DNA of 39,939 nt from CAZYTO01 sp964650405 (GCA_964650405.1 CAZYTO010000014.1:1-39939); one strand, 5' to 3'; positions 8,785-17,925 are shown, numbered from the stretch's first letter. The notes: generated by a model from the letters alone, not told the origin. Made by a program: numbers and translations.

Positions 8785-8858
8785 GTCCTGAGTGCTGAAC
8801 TGAGTGCCGAGTGCCGAGCCCGCCCCTTCCTCGGCACTCAGCACTCGGCACTCGGCAC
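8785..8858. repeat. Inverted pair of heptamer arrays (GTGCCGA / TCGGCAC)
   Basis: The left arm (8785-8817) carries GTCCTGA, GTGCTGA and two GTGCCGA units. The right arm (8831-8858) carries TCGGCAC, TCAGCAC and two more TCGGCAC. The arms are inverted, with a C-rich loop of about 12 nt, and could fold into a long hairpin. It lies 6 bp beyond the tldE stop and upstream of dppB, where it could act as a transcription-termination or mRNA 3'-end structure. There is no T-run, so a classical intrinsic terminator is not supported. Confidence 0.75.
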
Positions 8859-8864
8859 TTTGGT

Positions 8865-10217
8865 TTACGTCTTCTGTTTCCCGGTGAAGTGCCAGTCGCG
8901 GATCTTCATGACCGGGGCCAGCGTTCCGCCGAATTCGTTGAACCATGCGCCGACGGCACAGCGCTCGCTGGTCAGGGCCTCGATGTTCGAGTAGGCTTCG
9001 ACGATCGACTGCGTCCAGCGCAGGTTCGGCAGCCGTGCCGCGATCCGGCCGTCGCGGATGAGGAACGTGCCGTCGCGTGTCGTGCCGGTCATCAACGCGC
9101 TCTTTGGCTCGAGCAGGCCATTTACGTAGTTGAAGCGCGTAACCCAGATGCCGAGCTTGGTGGATGCGATCAGCTCCTCGCGCGTGGCGATGCCGGGAGC
9201 GATGGCCGTGTGGAGCGAGGACCCGTGATCTCCGCCACCGAGCGACCAGGCGGTGGCGGTGGGTGCAAAGCCGAGGCGGCCGGCGTACGCGAGGTCGACG
9301 AGCGGCGCGGGGGGGATGCCCCGCTCGACGATGCCGACCGTCCGCTTGGGAAGCCCCTCCACGTCGAACGGGAAGGGCAGGAACGATTCGTCGAGGGCGT
9401 CGTCGGTGATGGTGCAGTTCTCGCCCATGACCCGCTTGCCGAGGTTGCCGACGAGGAACGAAGAGCCGTCGTCGTACGACTGGCCGGTGAAGGCGATCAT
9501 GTTCAGCCACTCCATCACCTCCGCGGTGGCCGGCGGCTCCAGGACGACGTCGAACGGGCCGGGCTCGATGTCCTCGAGCTGTCCTTCGGCGAGCGTGGCC
9601 TTGAACGTGGCCTCCTCGCCGAGGGCCACGACGTCGACCAGGCCGCGGCTGACGGCCGTGGCATAGCCCGACTCCGACCCCTTGATGGCGATGACCGTTC
9701 CGTCGGAGGTGGTCTTCGTGCAGTAGCGGCGTACGCCGTGCGTATTGCCGCAGGCCACGGATGCCGCGGCCGTGGCCAGCGAGCCGGCGAATTGCACGCC
9801 GCGCTCACGGCCCCGATCGAACATCGTCTTCAGGGCCTGCGCCTTCGCCAGGGGCGCGATCGAGGCCACGTCCTCGTGGAACGTGCGCAGGCGTGGCAGG
9901 TCGCCGCCGCCGCGATAGAGCCCGTCGAAGTTCTGCAGCGGATCGGCATGCCGGGCCGCCTCGCGGGCCAGCTCCGCCGTCCGGGCCAGTTCCTCCGCGT
10001 CGAACACCGTCGTCGACGCAACGCCCATCGCTCCATCGACGATGACGCGCAACGTCAGCTCGGCGCTGACCTCCGACATGTTCTGGTGCAGGTTCGAGTT
10101 GGCAAACCGGCTGATGTTCTGGTCGGTGGAAATGAGCACGGCGTCAGCCTCAACTTCAGCGGCGTCGAGGGCGTTCTCGAGAATCCTGCGCGCTTCCTCT
10201 TCGCCCAGAATCCTCAT
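8865..10217 (-). CDS. tldE: TldE/PmbA-family metallopeptidase partner subunit
   Basis: 450-residue TldE (PmbA) family protein, the non-metal-binding half of the TldD/TldE heterodimeric protease. The complex degrades unfolded peptides and in some bacteria processes peptide antibiotics or toxin-system antitoxins. Family marks are the N-terminal NSNLHQNMSEVSAELTLRV strand region, SLGGGDHGSS, and the C-terminal WVTRFNYVNGL and TGTTRDGTFLIRDGRI strands. As expected for this subunit there is no HExxxH motif. Its ATG overlaps the tldD stop by 4 bp, so the two are translationally coupled. No RiPP-like small gene is visible nearby, so a general proteolysis role is most likely. Confidence 0.9.
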   Translation of the reverse strand: MRILGEEEARRILENALDAAEVEADAVLISTDQNISRFANSNLHQNMSEVSAELTLRVIVDGAMGVASTTVFDAEELARTAELAREAARHADPLQNFDGLYRGGGDLPRLRTFHEDVASIAPLAKAQALKTMFDRGRERGVQFAGSLATAAASVACGNTHGVRRYCTKTTSDGTVIAIKGSESGYATAVSRGLVDVVALGEEATFKATLAEGQLEDIEPGPFDVVLEPPATAEVMEWLNMIAFTGQSYDDGSSFLVGNLGKRVMGENCTITDDALDESFLPFPFDVEGLPKRTVGIVERGIPPAPLVDLAYAGRLGFAPTATAWSLGGGDHGSSLHTAIAPGIATREELIASTKLGIWVTRFNYVNGLLEPKSALMTGTTRDGTFLIRDGRIAARLPNLRWTQSIVEAYSNIEALTSERCAVGAWFNEFGGTLAPVMKIRDWHFTGKQKT

Positions 10218-11656
10218 CCCATCTCCACATTGCGGAAGCGTGCCGCGGGAGCGCCGTGCGCCACGCGCATGGTCTGCATGGGGTCGCCCTTGCCGCAGTT
10301 CGGAAGGCCCCAGATCTGCCAGGAGTCGCGGCCGGCCACGGCGTCGCAGGAGCGCCAGAAGTCGGGCGTGGCGCCGGTGTAGAGAGGATTACGCAGCATG
10401 CGGCCGAGGCGGCCGTTCTCGATCTCGTAGGCCACTTCGCAGCCGAACTGGAAATTGAGCCGGAGGTCGTCGATGGACCACGACTTGTTGGTGTCCACGA
10501 AGATGCCGTGCTTCGTGTCGGCAATGATGTCGGCCAGCGGAGTGGTCCCCGGCTCGAGGTTGATGTTCGTCATGCGGATGATCGGGATGCGAGCCGCGGT
10601 CTCGGCGCGCACCGTGCCGTTCGAAGCCCGGCCGATGACCGGCGCGGTGTCGCGGCCGGTGAGGTATCCGACGAACATCCCGTTCTCGATGAGGTGGAAA
10701 CGCTGGGCCGGAACGCCGTCGTCGTCGAAGGCGAACGAGCCGATGGAGCCCGGGATCGTGGCGTCGGCGACGATGTTGACCAGGTCGGAACCGTAGCGGA
10801 AGCTCCCGAGCATCGACGGCTGGAGAAACGATCCGCCGGCCAGGGAGATCTCCAACCCCATGGCCCGGTCCAGCTCCGTGGGATGGCCGCACGACTCGTG
10901 GACCTGCAGGGCCAGTTGCGAGGAGCCCACGATCAGGTCGTAGCGTCCGGCCGGTGCCTTCGGTGCTGCCAGGAGGGCGAGCGCTTCGTCGCGGATGCCC
11001 GGCGCTTTCGCAGGCAGATCCAGTCGCTGGATGAACTCCCAGCCCTCGGCCTGGTAGTCGCCGCCGAACGGATTCGGGTACGTGCGCCGCTGGAACTCGT
11101 CCCCCTCGATCGCCACAGCCTCGATGCCGCCGCCCATCTCGGTCGTGGTCTGTTCGAGATGACTGCCGGCCGTCGAGGCGAAGACCTTTTCCTGGCGGTA
11201 GCAGGAGATGTCTCCGGAGACCTGGTGAATGCGCGGATCTCCCCGCATCGGTTCGGTGGCGGCGAGGAGGTGCTCGATCTTCTGTGAGAGCGGGATCGAC
11301 CATGGATCGATCTCGAAGTGCGAGGCCCAGGTTGCCGTGTACGGCGCCACGTCGCTCAGCACGACGACGTCGGTCGTGGCGATGTGGCTGGCGGCGGCCA
11401 CCTCGAGGGCACGCCGCGCGGTGACCCGGAGCGACGCCTCGCTCGTATCGCTCGACGCCGCGAACCCCCACCCGTTCCCCACAAGCACGCGCACGCCGAC
11501 GGCCCGGTCGACGGTGGAAGCCAGGTTCTCCACCTCGCCGTTCCGTACGCGGACGTGCTGTTCCGAGGTTTGCGTGTAGCGGATGTCGGCATAGCGCAGC
11601 GAAGGGTTGTTGAGCGAGGCGAGGACGTCCGCCAGTTGCGCGCGCTGCGGCTTCAT
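10214..11656 (-). CDS. tldD: TldD-family zinc metalloprotease subunit
   Basis: 480-residue TldD family protein, the catalytic zinc subunit of TldD/TldE. The HExxxH motif is present (HESCGH, H253, E254, H258), and a later Cys (LPNCGKGDPMQ) is placed where the family has its third zinc ligand. The N-terminal half carries the substrate-channel domain (YADIRYTQTSEQHVRVRNGE). It is the first gene of a tldD-tldE operon and is transcribed divergently from the Uma2 gene across a 36-bp gap with TATAAT-type boxes on both strands. Confidence 0.93.
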   Translation of the reverse strand: MKPQRAQLADVLASLNNPSLRYADIRYTQTSEQHVRVRNGEVENLASTVDRAVGVRVLVGNGWGFAASSDTSEASLRVTARRALEVAAASHIATTDVVVLSDVAPYTATWASHFEIDPWSIPLSQKIEHLLAATEPMRGDPRIHQVSGDISCYRQEKVFASTAGSHLEQTTTEMGGGIEAVAIEGDEFQRRTYPNPFGGDYQAEGWEFIQRLDLPAKAPGIRDEALALLAAPKAPAGRYDLIVGSSQLALQVHESCGHPTELDRAMGLEISLAGGSFLQPSMLGSFRYGSDLVNIVADATIPGSIGSFAFDDDGVPAQRFHLIENGMFVGYLTGRDTAPVIGRASNGTVRAETAARIPIIRMTNINLEPGTTPLADIIADTKHGIFVDTNKSWSIDDLRLNFQFGCEVAYEIENGRLGRMLRNPLYTGATPDFWRSCDAVAGRDSWQIWGLPNCGKGDPMQTMRVAHGAPAARFRNVEMG

Positions 11657-11667
11657 GCGACGTGCGG

Positions 11668-11673
11668 ATTATA
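11668..11673 (-). promoter_or_regulatory. Candidate -10 box (TATAAT) for tldD
   Basis: On the minus strand a perfect TATAAT lies 11 nt before the tldD ATG, implying a leader of only a few nucleotides. A TTGACA-like -35 at ideal spacing is not present; the closest is TCGACA with a 20-bp spacer. Confidence 0.4.
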
Positions 11674-11680
11674 GCGGCGG

Positions 11681-11686
11681 TATCAT
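11681..11686 (+). promoter_or_regulatory. Candidate -10 box (TATCAT) for the Uma2 gene
   Basis: TATCAT ends 6 nt before the ATG at 11693, again implying a leaderless or nearly leaderless transcript. It lies back-to-back with the tldD -10 on the other strand. Confidence 0.3.
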
Positions 11687-11692
11687 GAATGC

Positions 11693-12271
11693 ATGTCGAT
11701 CGCGGATCGGGTGGCGACCTATGAGGATCTCCTGGCCTTGCCGGAGCATCTCGTCGGCGAGCTGATCGACGGCGAGCTCTTCGCCAGCCCGCGACCATCA
11801 GGACGCCATGAGAGAGCGGCGGGAAGCCTCTACATGTGGCTTCGTCGCGCGTTCGACGATGGAGTGGACGGACCCGGTGGCTGGTGGATTCTCATCGAGC
11901 CCGAGCTGCACCTCGGGTCTGACATCCTTGTGCCCGACGTTGCAGGGTGGCGTCGCGAGCGCTTACCTCAGTTCCCTGAGGGCGCTCATGTCACGGTCTC
12001 CCCGGATTGGGTCTGCGAGGTGATCTCGACATCCAGTACTCGTCTCGACCGGGTCAAGAAACTGCCGAAGTACGCGCGCAATGGAGTCCAGTATGCTTGG
12101 ATCGTCGATCCAGTCCTGCGGACCCTCGAGTTATACCGTCACACTGGCAAGGTCCTCGAACCTGTTGATGCGTTTACCGGTGATGTGACCGTCCGAGTCG
12201 AACCGTTCGAGGCCGTCGACTTAGATCTCTCGATCCTGTGGGTCCCTACCCCTCCAGCTCCGCAAAGCTGA
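11693..12271 (+). CDS. Uma2-family (DUF820) PD-(D/E)XK nuclease-like protein
   Basis: 192-residue protein of the Uma2/DUF820 family, which has a restriction-endonuclease-like fold and an unclear biological role. Family features are YEDLLALPEHLVGELIDGEL at the N-terminus, the acidic core IEPELHL followed by VPDVAGW, CEVIS as the E-x-[ISV] part, and the C-terminal KLPKYARNGVQYAWIVDP. The 3' half seems richer in A/T codons than its neighbours, consistent with lateral transfer; these genes are often scattered singly in genomes. Its last 26 bp overlap the 3' end of smc on the other strand. Confidence 0.85.
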   Translation: MSIADRVATYEDLLALPEHLVGELIDGELFASPRPSGRHERAAGSLYMWLRRAFDDGVDGPGGWWILIEPELHLGSDILVPDVAGWRRERLPQFPEGAHVTVSPDWVCEVISTSSTRLDRVKKLPKYARNGVQYAWIVDPVLRTLELYRHTGKVLEPVDAFTGDVTVRVEPFEAVDLDLSILWVPTPPAPQS

Positions 12272-15200
12272 CGCTCACCAGCCGTGAGCAGCCGGCTTCC
12301 TCCATCGTCACGCCGTAGAGGATGTCGGCCGCTTCCATGGTGCGGCGGGAGTGGGTGATGACGATGAACTGCGTATCGCGCGACATTTCGCGGACCAGGC
12401 GCACGAAGCGCTCGTTGTTCACTTCGTCGAGCGGGGCGTCGACCTCGTCGAGGATGCAGAAGGGGCTGGGCTTGTAGCGGAAGATGGCGAAGAGCAGGGC
12501 CAGTGCGGTCAGGGCGCGCTCGCCGCCCGACAGCAGGGCCACGGACTGGTTCTTCTTGCCGGGCGGCTGCGCCACCAGCTCGATGCCGCTCTCCAGGAGG
12601 TCGTCTTCGTCGAGCAACTGCATGCGCGCCGAGCCGCCGCCGAAGAGCGAGGTGAAGACCTGGCCGAACGATTCGTTGACGGCGGTGAAGGCGTCACGGA
12701 AGAGCTCGCGGGAGGTGAGGTTGATCTTGCGGATGGTCTGGCGCAGCGACTCGATCGACTGCACGAGGTCGTCGCGCTGCGTGCGGAGGAACGACTCGCG
12801 CCCTTCCAGTTCCTGGTGCTCTTCGATGGCCAGCACGTTGACCGGTCCGATCTTCTCGATCTGGTCGGTCAGTTTTGCCACTTCCATCTCGATCGCGCTC
12901 CGCGCGTCGTCGTCGGCCGGCGGCTCGATCTCCTCAAGCGCGTCGATGCCGGCATGGAGGTCGAGGGAGATCTGCTCGCGGAGCAGGTCGAACGCCGACC
13001 GGGACCGGTCCAGACGGCGCTCCGACTCGAAGAGCTCGTCCTTGGCCGTGTTCCAGGCGGAGCGCGAAGCCAGGGCCTTGCCCTCCAGCTCCTGCACGCG
13101 CGTCTGCAGTTCCGTCACCTCGGCTTCCACTCCGTCACGAACGCCGGCCAGGTCAGTGACCCTGGCGGTCGACGTCTCCAGTTGGGCGCGCGCGTCGGCC
13201 ACGGCCACGTTCGTCGCCTCCCGCCGCTGCTCCAGCGACGCGATCTCCTGCTGGAGTTGCGTGACCCGGGAGCCGAGGGAGATGACGATGCGCGAGAGAT
13301 TCTCGTGCTCGCGCTGGATGGCATTCACGTTTCCGGCCGCGGCTTCGACGTCGACGCGCGCCTTGGAGGCGACTTCCGTGACCTGTTCAAATGCATCGCG
13401 AGCCACCGCGAGCTGCTCTTCGTGACCGCGGATCACTCCATGCGTGTCGCGCTCCTGCTGCTCGAGGCGCTGCAGGTCCTCGATGGCGCCGTTCTTCCGG
13501 GCGATCAGCTGGTCCTTTTCCTCGGCGTAGAGCGTCGCCTCCTCGGAAGCGGCGGCGAGGTCCTTCTCGAAACGCTCCAGCTCCGAGCCGGCGCGCTCGC
13601 GCTGCGTGCGGCGCTCGCGGAGGTCCTGCTCGGCAGAGCGCGAGCGCTCCTCGGCCAGGATGCGCGTGTCGTCCGCGGCACGGAGCTCTTCCTCGACCTG
13701 CTGCAGCCCGGTAGCGATCCCGCTGGCCCGTGACTCTTCGCTGCCGAGGGCCGTCTCGAGGTCGGCCAGCTCGCGCTTGATCGAGAAGACGCCCGGCGTC
13801 CCGCCCTCGGTCTTGCCGCCTACCACCAGCGGCCCGCGCACGACGTCGCCTTCCAGGGTCACGAACGTCGCGTGCGGCCGCTCCCGGGCCCGGTCGATGG
13901 CCTCGCCGAGGGAGCCCACGATGTAGGCCTCCGGAATGGCCAGACGGACGGCTTCGGCCGCCGCGCCCTCGCCGACGACGGCGAAGGCCGCGTTGCCCCG
14001 GCGGGTCCCGCCGTTGGTAGCCAGGCCTTCGTGCGCCGCCACGTAATCGAGGGTGATGAACGCGCCGCGTCCTGCGCCGCGCTCACGCAGGCGGCGGATG
14101 GCCTCCGTGGCCGTGGCCGCGTCGTCGACGACGACGGCCTTCGAGACTTCCTTGAGGAGCGTGTCGAGGGCCGCCTCGAAGCCCTCCGTGGCCCGCACGG
14201 CCTCGGCCGCGGCGGCGGCGTTCGGGATCAGTTCGAGAATGGCCCGGCGGACGTCTTCGTCCTGCGCTTCGAGCGACGACAGGAGCGTCCGCAGCGAGTC
14301 GATCTTGTACGTCATCTGCGACACGCGGTCGCGGGTGCTGGCCAGCGACTCGCGCATCCCGTCGCGGCGGGCGGTCAGGGCGTCGCGGTTCTCGATGGCC
14401 TCGCGGGCCGTCTGCTGCGCCTGGGCCAGCCACTGCTCGGCGTCGCGCACGCGCTGCTCCCAGTCGTACATCTGCGTCCGGGCGCCGTCGCGGCTCTCCA
14501 TGGCCTTGCGGGCCTGATCGCTCAACTTGCCGAGGTAGAACTCGCACTTCTCCACGGCCACCTCGATCTGGTGGACCTGGTTGCGGGCCTCGCTGATCCG
14601 GGCGATGGTGCGCATGAGCGACTCGCGCGAGTCGGCCAGGGCCTTCTCCGTCGTGCGCACGGCGTCGGACTTCTCCTGCCGCTCGCGCTCGGCCCCGTCG
14701 GCAATCTCGCGGAGGTGGTTGCGCTCCGCGCGCGCGCCGTCGAGTTGTTGGGTCTTCTCGTCGAGCAGGGCCTGCTGCTCGGCGCCCTCGCGCTCCAGCT
14801 CTCCGATTTGCCCGCTCGACGTGTCGATGCGCTGCGTCAGGTCGGCCAGGTTCGTCTCCGACTGCTCGACGAACGAGCGGAGACGCTCCACTTCGCCGGC
14901 CAGCGTGGCCATCTCCTCGCGGAGCTTCGAAGCCCGGGCCACGCGGTCAGTGAGCAGGACGCGGTTCTCCGACAGCGACGCTTCGTCGTTGGTGAGGTTC
15001 GACGACGCGTACTTTTCCGTCGTCTCCGCGGAGACTACGTTCAGCTCGGCCGCGACCTGCTCTGTCTGCGCCGCGAGGATACGTCCCTTGTAGAGCGTCC
15101 GCTTGGCCGTGGAGAGCTGGTCGATGAGCTCCTTGTGCCGGCGGGCCTTGCCGGCCTGGCGTTTCAGCGAGTTGAGGTTGCGGGTGACCTCGGAGAGCGT

Positions 15201-15791
15201 GTCGTCGATGCGCAGGAGGTTCTGCTGTGTCTCTTCGAGCTTCAGCTCTGCGGCCCTGCGCTTGGTCTTGTACTTCGTGATTCCGGCCGCCTCTTCGATG
15301 AGCTTGCGCCGGTCCTGCGGTTTGTTGGAGAGGATCAGGTCGATCTTTCCCTGCTCCATCACCGAGTAGTTCCGGATTCCCAATCCGGTGTCCATGAGGA
15401 TGTCGGAAATGTCCTTCAGGCGGACGCGGCGGCCGTTGAGGCGGAACTCCGACTCGCCGGTGCGGAAGACGCGGCGGTTGATGGTGATGCGGCCGTCGTC
15501 GGAGGCGGGATGATTGCTGTCTCCGTTGGAGGTGCCGAGGGTGAGCGTGACTTCGCCCATGGAGAGCGCACGGCGGCGGGCCGAGCCCTGGAAGATGACG
15601 TCGTCCATCGTCTCGCCGCGGATGTGCGAGGCGCGGTTCTCGCCGAGAACCCAGATGATCGCGTCGCAGATGTTGGACTTGCCGCAACCGTTGGGACCGA
15701 CGACGGCGGTCATGGCGGCGGGGAAGGTCAGCTTTGCGGGATCGTAGAACGACTTGAAGCCGTGGATTTCGAGCTTTTCGAGACGAAGCAT
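12246..15791 (-). CDS. smc: Chromosome segregation protein SMC
   Basis: 1181-residue structural-maintenance-of-chromosomes ATPase, which condenses and organises the chromosome together with ScpA/ScpB. Walker A is GPNGCGKSN (32-40). Two long coiled-coil arms flank a hinge in the middle third. The C-terminal head carries the ABC signature LSGGERALTALALLFA and Walker B CILDEVDAPLDEVN. ATG 15791 is chosen because MLRLEKLEIHGFKSF is the canonical N-terminus; the open frame continues upstream without homology. Length is typical. scpA and scpB are not in the window. The gene converges on the Uma2 gene with a 26-bp overlap. Confidence 0.96.
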   Translation of the reverse strand: MLRLEKLEIHGFKSFYDPAKLTFPAAMTAVVGPNGCGKSNICDAIIWVLGENRASHIRGETMDDVIFQGSARRRALSMGEVTLTLGTSNGDSNHPASDDGRITINRRVFRTGESEFRLNGRRVRLKDISDILMDTGLGIRNYSVMEQGKIDLILSNKPQDRRKLIEEAAGITKYKTKRRAAELKLEETQQNLLRIDDTLSEVTRNLNSLKRQAGKARRHKELIDQLSTAKRTLYKGRILAAQTEQVAAELNVVSAETTEKYASSNLTNDEASLSENRVLLTDRVARASKLREEMATLAGEVERLRSFVEQSETNLADLTQRIDTSSGQIGELEREGAEQQALLDEKTQQLDGARAERNHLREIADGAERERQEKSDAVRTTEKALADSRESLMRTIARISEARNQVHQIEVAVEKCEFYLGKLSDQARKAMESRDGARTQMYDWEQRVRDAEQWLAQAQQTAREAIENRDALTARRDGMRESLASTRDRVSQMTYKIDSLRTLLSSLEAQDEDVRRAILELIPNAAAAAEAVRATEGFEAALDTLLKEVSKAVVVDDAATATEAIRRLRERGAGRGAFITLDYVAAHEGLATNGGTRRGNAAFAVVGEGAAAEAVRLAIPEAYIVGSLGEAIDRARERPHATFVTLEGDVVRGPLVVGGKTEGGTPGVFSIKRELADLETALGSEESRASGIATGLQQVEEELRAADDTRILAEERSRSAEQDLRERRTQRERAGSELERFEKDLAAASEEATLYAEEKDQLIARKNGAIEDLQRLEQQERDTHGVIRGHEEQLAVARDAFEQVTEVASKARVDVEAAAGNVNAIQREHENLSRIVISLGSRVTQLQQEIASLEQRREATNVAVADARAQLETSTARVTDLAGVRDGVEAEVTELQTRVQELEGKALASRSAWNTAKDELFESERRLDRSRSAFDLLREQISLDLHAGIDALEEIEPPADDDARSAIEMEVAKLTDQIEKIGPVNVLAIEEHQELEGRESFLRTQRDDLVQSIESLRQTIRKINLTSRELFRDAFTAVNESFGQVFTSLFGGGSARMQLLDEDDLLESGIELVAQPPGKKNQSVALLSGGERALTALALLFAIFRYKPSPFCILDEVDAPLDEVNNERFVRLVREMSRDTQFIVITHSRRTMEAADILYGVTMEEAGCSRLVSVSFAELEG

Positions 15792-15900
15792 TGGTGTGGT
15801 TGAGCCTTTAGGAGTGGGCGCATCGTAGTGGCCCGGGCAGGGCGCCGCAAGCGTCCGATTTGGTGGTTGTAAACTGCTGACGTGAAAGGGATATTCGCGG

Positions 15901-16929
15901 TTGACAGTAACAGAGCGCAGCCGTTCTAGTGCAATTCGCGATTTCCTCGCGCGCGAAATCGATCTGGGCAGCTTCCCGGGAGCCGCCTGGGCGGTGGGAA
16001 CGAGAGACGGGATCACGTCCGAAGGCGCCGTCGGCCACGCCGTCTCCGTGCCTCTGCGCATCGATGCCACTCGCGACACGATCTACGACTGCGCGTCGCT
16101 GACCAAGCCTCTCGTCACGTCGCTGCTCGTCCTGCTGGCCGTGGCTGAAAAGCGGATCGCGCTCGACGACCGGTTCCACGGCTACACGTATCGTGAGCTC
16201 CTCACCCACACGAGCGGCCTCCGTGCCTGGCTTCCGCTGTACGCCTTCGACGACTACCTCGCCGCGACGCTGGAGCGCGGGCCGGAGATCGCCCGCGGCA
16301 GCGATGTCATCTACTCCGACCTCAACTTCGTCCTCCTCTGGTACGCGCTGCGCGCGATCTACGGCGACTACGCCGCCGCGGCCCGGCAGCGCATCTTCGA
16401 GCCGCTGGGTCTGCGCGACACGCATCTCCATCCGCCCGTGACGCTCCGCCCGCGGATCGCTGCCACCGAGTTCGGCCAGCGCTGGGAGGCGAAGATGTGC
16501 GCGGAGCGCGCCATTGTCTGCGCGAAGCAGCGGCAAGGCCTGATCTGGGGCGAGACGCACGACGGCAATTCGCACTATGCCGGCGGTACGGCCGGCAACG
16601 CGGGGCTCTTCGCCACGGCCCGCGATGTCTTCCGTCTCGCCCAGAACTGGACGTCGCTGCTTCCCCCGGCGCTCGCCGCCGACGCCATCCGCAATCACAC
16701 GCCATTGCTTTCCGACGGCCGCGGCCTGGGCTGGCAGAAGCCGACCGGCAGCGAGGCCACGAAGATGCTCTCACCCGACGCCTACGGTCACACTGGTTTC
16801 ACCGGGACGTCCGTCTGGATCGATGGCGACGCCATCTTCGTCCTACTGGCCAATCGCGTTCACCCCTGCGCAGCACCCGTGGCCATGCAGCGGATCCGCG
16901 GGGAGTTTCACGGGATCGCTGGTCGCTGA
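15901..16929 (+). CDS. Serine hydrolase, class C beta-lactamase/penicillin-binding fold
   Basis: 342-residue beta-lactamase-family serine hydrolase, probably an esterase or peptidase acting on small or cell-wall substrates. The catalytic SxxK is S66-L-T-K69. A tyrosine motif YSDLN (138-142) stands where class C enzymes have YxN. HTGFTG near the C-terminus matches the third [HK]TG motif. LLTHTSGL is typical of the family. No signal peptide is visible. The start is TTG 15901, preceded by AAAGGG; no ATG or GTG in frame fits better. A heptamer array covers its last codons and stop, so the C-terminal residues (GIAGR) come from repeat DNA. Confidence 0.85.
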   Translation: MTVTERSRSSAIRDFLAREIDLGSFPGAAWAVGTRDGITSEGAVGHAVSVPLRIDATRDTIYDCASLTKPLVTSLLVLLAVAEKRIALDDRFHGYTYRELLTHTSGLRAWLPLYAFDDYLAATLERGPEIARGSDVIYSDLNFVLLWYALRAIYGDYAAAARQRIFEPLGLRDTHLHPPVTLRPRIAATEFGQRWEAKMCAERAIVCAKQRQGLIWGETHDGNSHYAGGTAGNAGLFATARDVFRLAQNWTSLLPPALAADAIRNHTPLLSDGRGLGWQKPTGSEATKMLSPDAYGHTGFTGTSVWIDGDAIFVLLANRVHPCAAPVAMQRIRGEFHGIAGR

Positions 16930-16984
16930 TCGCTGTTGGCTGATCGCTGTTCGTTGCTCACGGATCGCCGGTCGCTGGTGGCTC
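16915..16984. repeat. Heptamer array, CAGCGAN family (inverted), 10 units
   Basis: Ten heptamers in register on the plus strand (ATCGCTG, GTCGCTG, ATCGCTG, TTGGCTG and so on), the complement of CAGCGAT. The array overlaps the 3' end and stop codon of the serine hydrolase gene. Confidence 0.82.
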
Positions 16985-17245
16985 TTTTCGGTGTCGTGGC
17001 TCGTGCTGTATGAATCGAGTCGACGGCAAACCGGCGCTGACTGCGCGGAACCCGACGCGAGTTGTCCTGGTCTGGAAGTCAGTTGCATCAGACTGAAATC
17101 GAGTCTTAGGGATTCCGTACGCTCCTGACGCGCATGACGGACGCTGATCCCATCGTTCGCGTCGGTCACGGTACCTAGGCCCTGAGGCGGCAACGGCGAC
17201 CGGCGATCCGCGATCGGCCCTTCTTCGGCGCCAGAGCCCAGCCAG
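16985..17245. other. Intergenic stretch without a recognised gene
   Basis: Between the heptamer array and the small gene at 17246 I see no convincing coding frame or RNA. Degenerate GCGA-type heptamers reappear at about 17190-17216. Confidence 0.5.
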
Positions 17246-17425
17246 CTAGGAGACTTTGCGGGTCGTTCTCACGGCCGGGCGAGGCGGGAGGGTAACGGCC
17301 TTCTTGTCACTCTGAGCTTCGAGCTCCTGCAGGTACGAACACAGGGCTTCCAAATCGAAGTTGAAGCGCTCGAGTAGTTCCTCGCGCGCCGCACGTGTTT
17401 CCTTGACGATCGGATCTTCCCACAT
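17246..17425 (-). CDS. 59-residue partner of the PIN-domain gene (possible antitoxin-like protein)
   Basis: Small acidic-basic protein beginning MWEDPIVKETRAAREEL and ending in a Lys/Arg-rich tail (LPPRPAVRTTRKVS). I recall short proteins with the same start (MW-DPIV-E-R) encoded beside PIN-domain genes in many bacteria; that is memory of a pattern, not a search result. The middle (ERFNFDLEALCSYLQELEAQ) is predicted helical. It begins 2 bp after the end of the PIN-like gene and is probably cotranscribed with it. The frame is intact although its neighbour is broken. No DNA-binding motif is obvious, so antitoxin function is inference. Confidence 0.65.
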   Translation of the reverse strand: MWEDPIVKETRAAREELLERFNFDLEALCSYLQELEAQSDKKAVTLPPRPAVRTTRKVS

Positions 17426-17426
17426 C

Positions 17427-17903
17427 TCATTCCTCGCTCAGTTCTTCGGGCGTGCAGATGGACTGGCGGCTCAAAGCCGGCTGCACGACAAGTCTCCGTA
17501 ACGAACGGCAGCATGCGCGCATTCGCGATGTGCTTGCAATTCCAAGTCACAAGGTAATTCATGCCGTGTACGGCGGCCACCGCGATGTGCAGTGCGTCGG
17601 ATGCAGCCTTGATGGAAGCCCGCCGGCAGCAACGAGCCTGGCCGCGAGAAGGCGACTCTCAGGCGTTTCAGCCAGAAAGGGAAGTGGCTCGAGAATCGCC
17701 AGTCGAAGCGCCGCCGCTTCCGGATCACCGAGCTGAGCTTCGGCGGCGACTAAGCGCGAAGCGTAAAGATCAAACTCTGCTACAGCTCGCGGCCACCACT
17801 CTCGAGTGAGATCCTGATGCGCCAAAGCAATGACATCCCGGCTCGGGCGTGCAACGAGATAGCTGATGACGCTCGTCTCTACGTAAGCCTCGGATCGCAT
17901 CAC
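17427..17903 (-). pseudogene. PIN-domain (VapC-type) toxin gene with two compensating frameshifts
   Basis: Three pieces read in order give one PIN-family protein of about 158 residues. The first piece starts MMRSEAYVETSVISYLVARP, with the family acidic residue in YVETS and another in AAEAQLGDPEAA. The second, in another frame, reads KAASDALHIAVAAVHGMNYL then VTWNCKHIANA, with the PIN Asp in SDALH. The third returns to the first frame and reads ICTPEELSEE then TGA. A base seems to be missing near 17608-17614 and one extra near 17458-17464. A VapC-type RNase is the family expectation. Either the gene is decayed or the assembly has two indel errors. Confidence 0.72.
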
Positions 17904-17925
17904 TCGTCACCGTATCCCAGTCGAG

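Noticed and set aside
8799..8860. Intrinsic terminator between tldE and dppB
   Set aside because: The hairpin potential is strong, but no T-run follows on either strand, so it is listed as an inverted heptamer pair only.
13872..15803. A 643-residue open frame antisense to smc
   Set aside because: A mirror of the smc coiled-coil codons; Leu/Arg/Val-rich with no domain. smc itself has all its motifs.
15792..16079. Longer SMC reading from an upstream start
   Set aside because: The frame is open, but the added residues have no SMC homology and run across the divergent promoter region; MLRLEKLEIHGFKSF is the canonical start.
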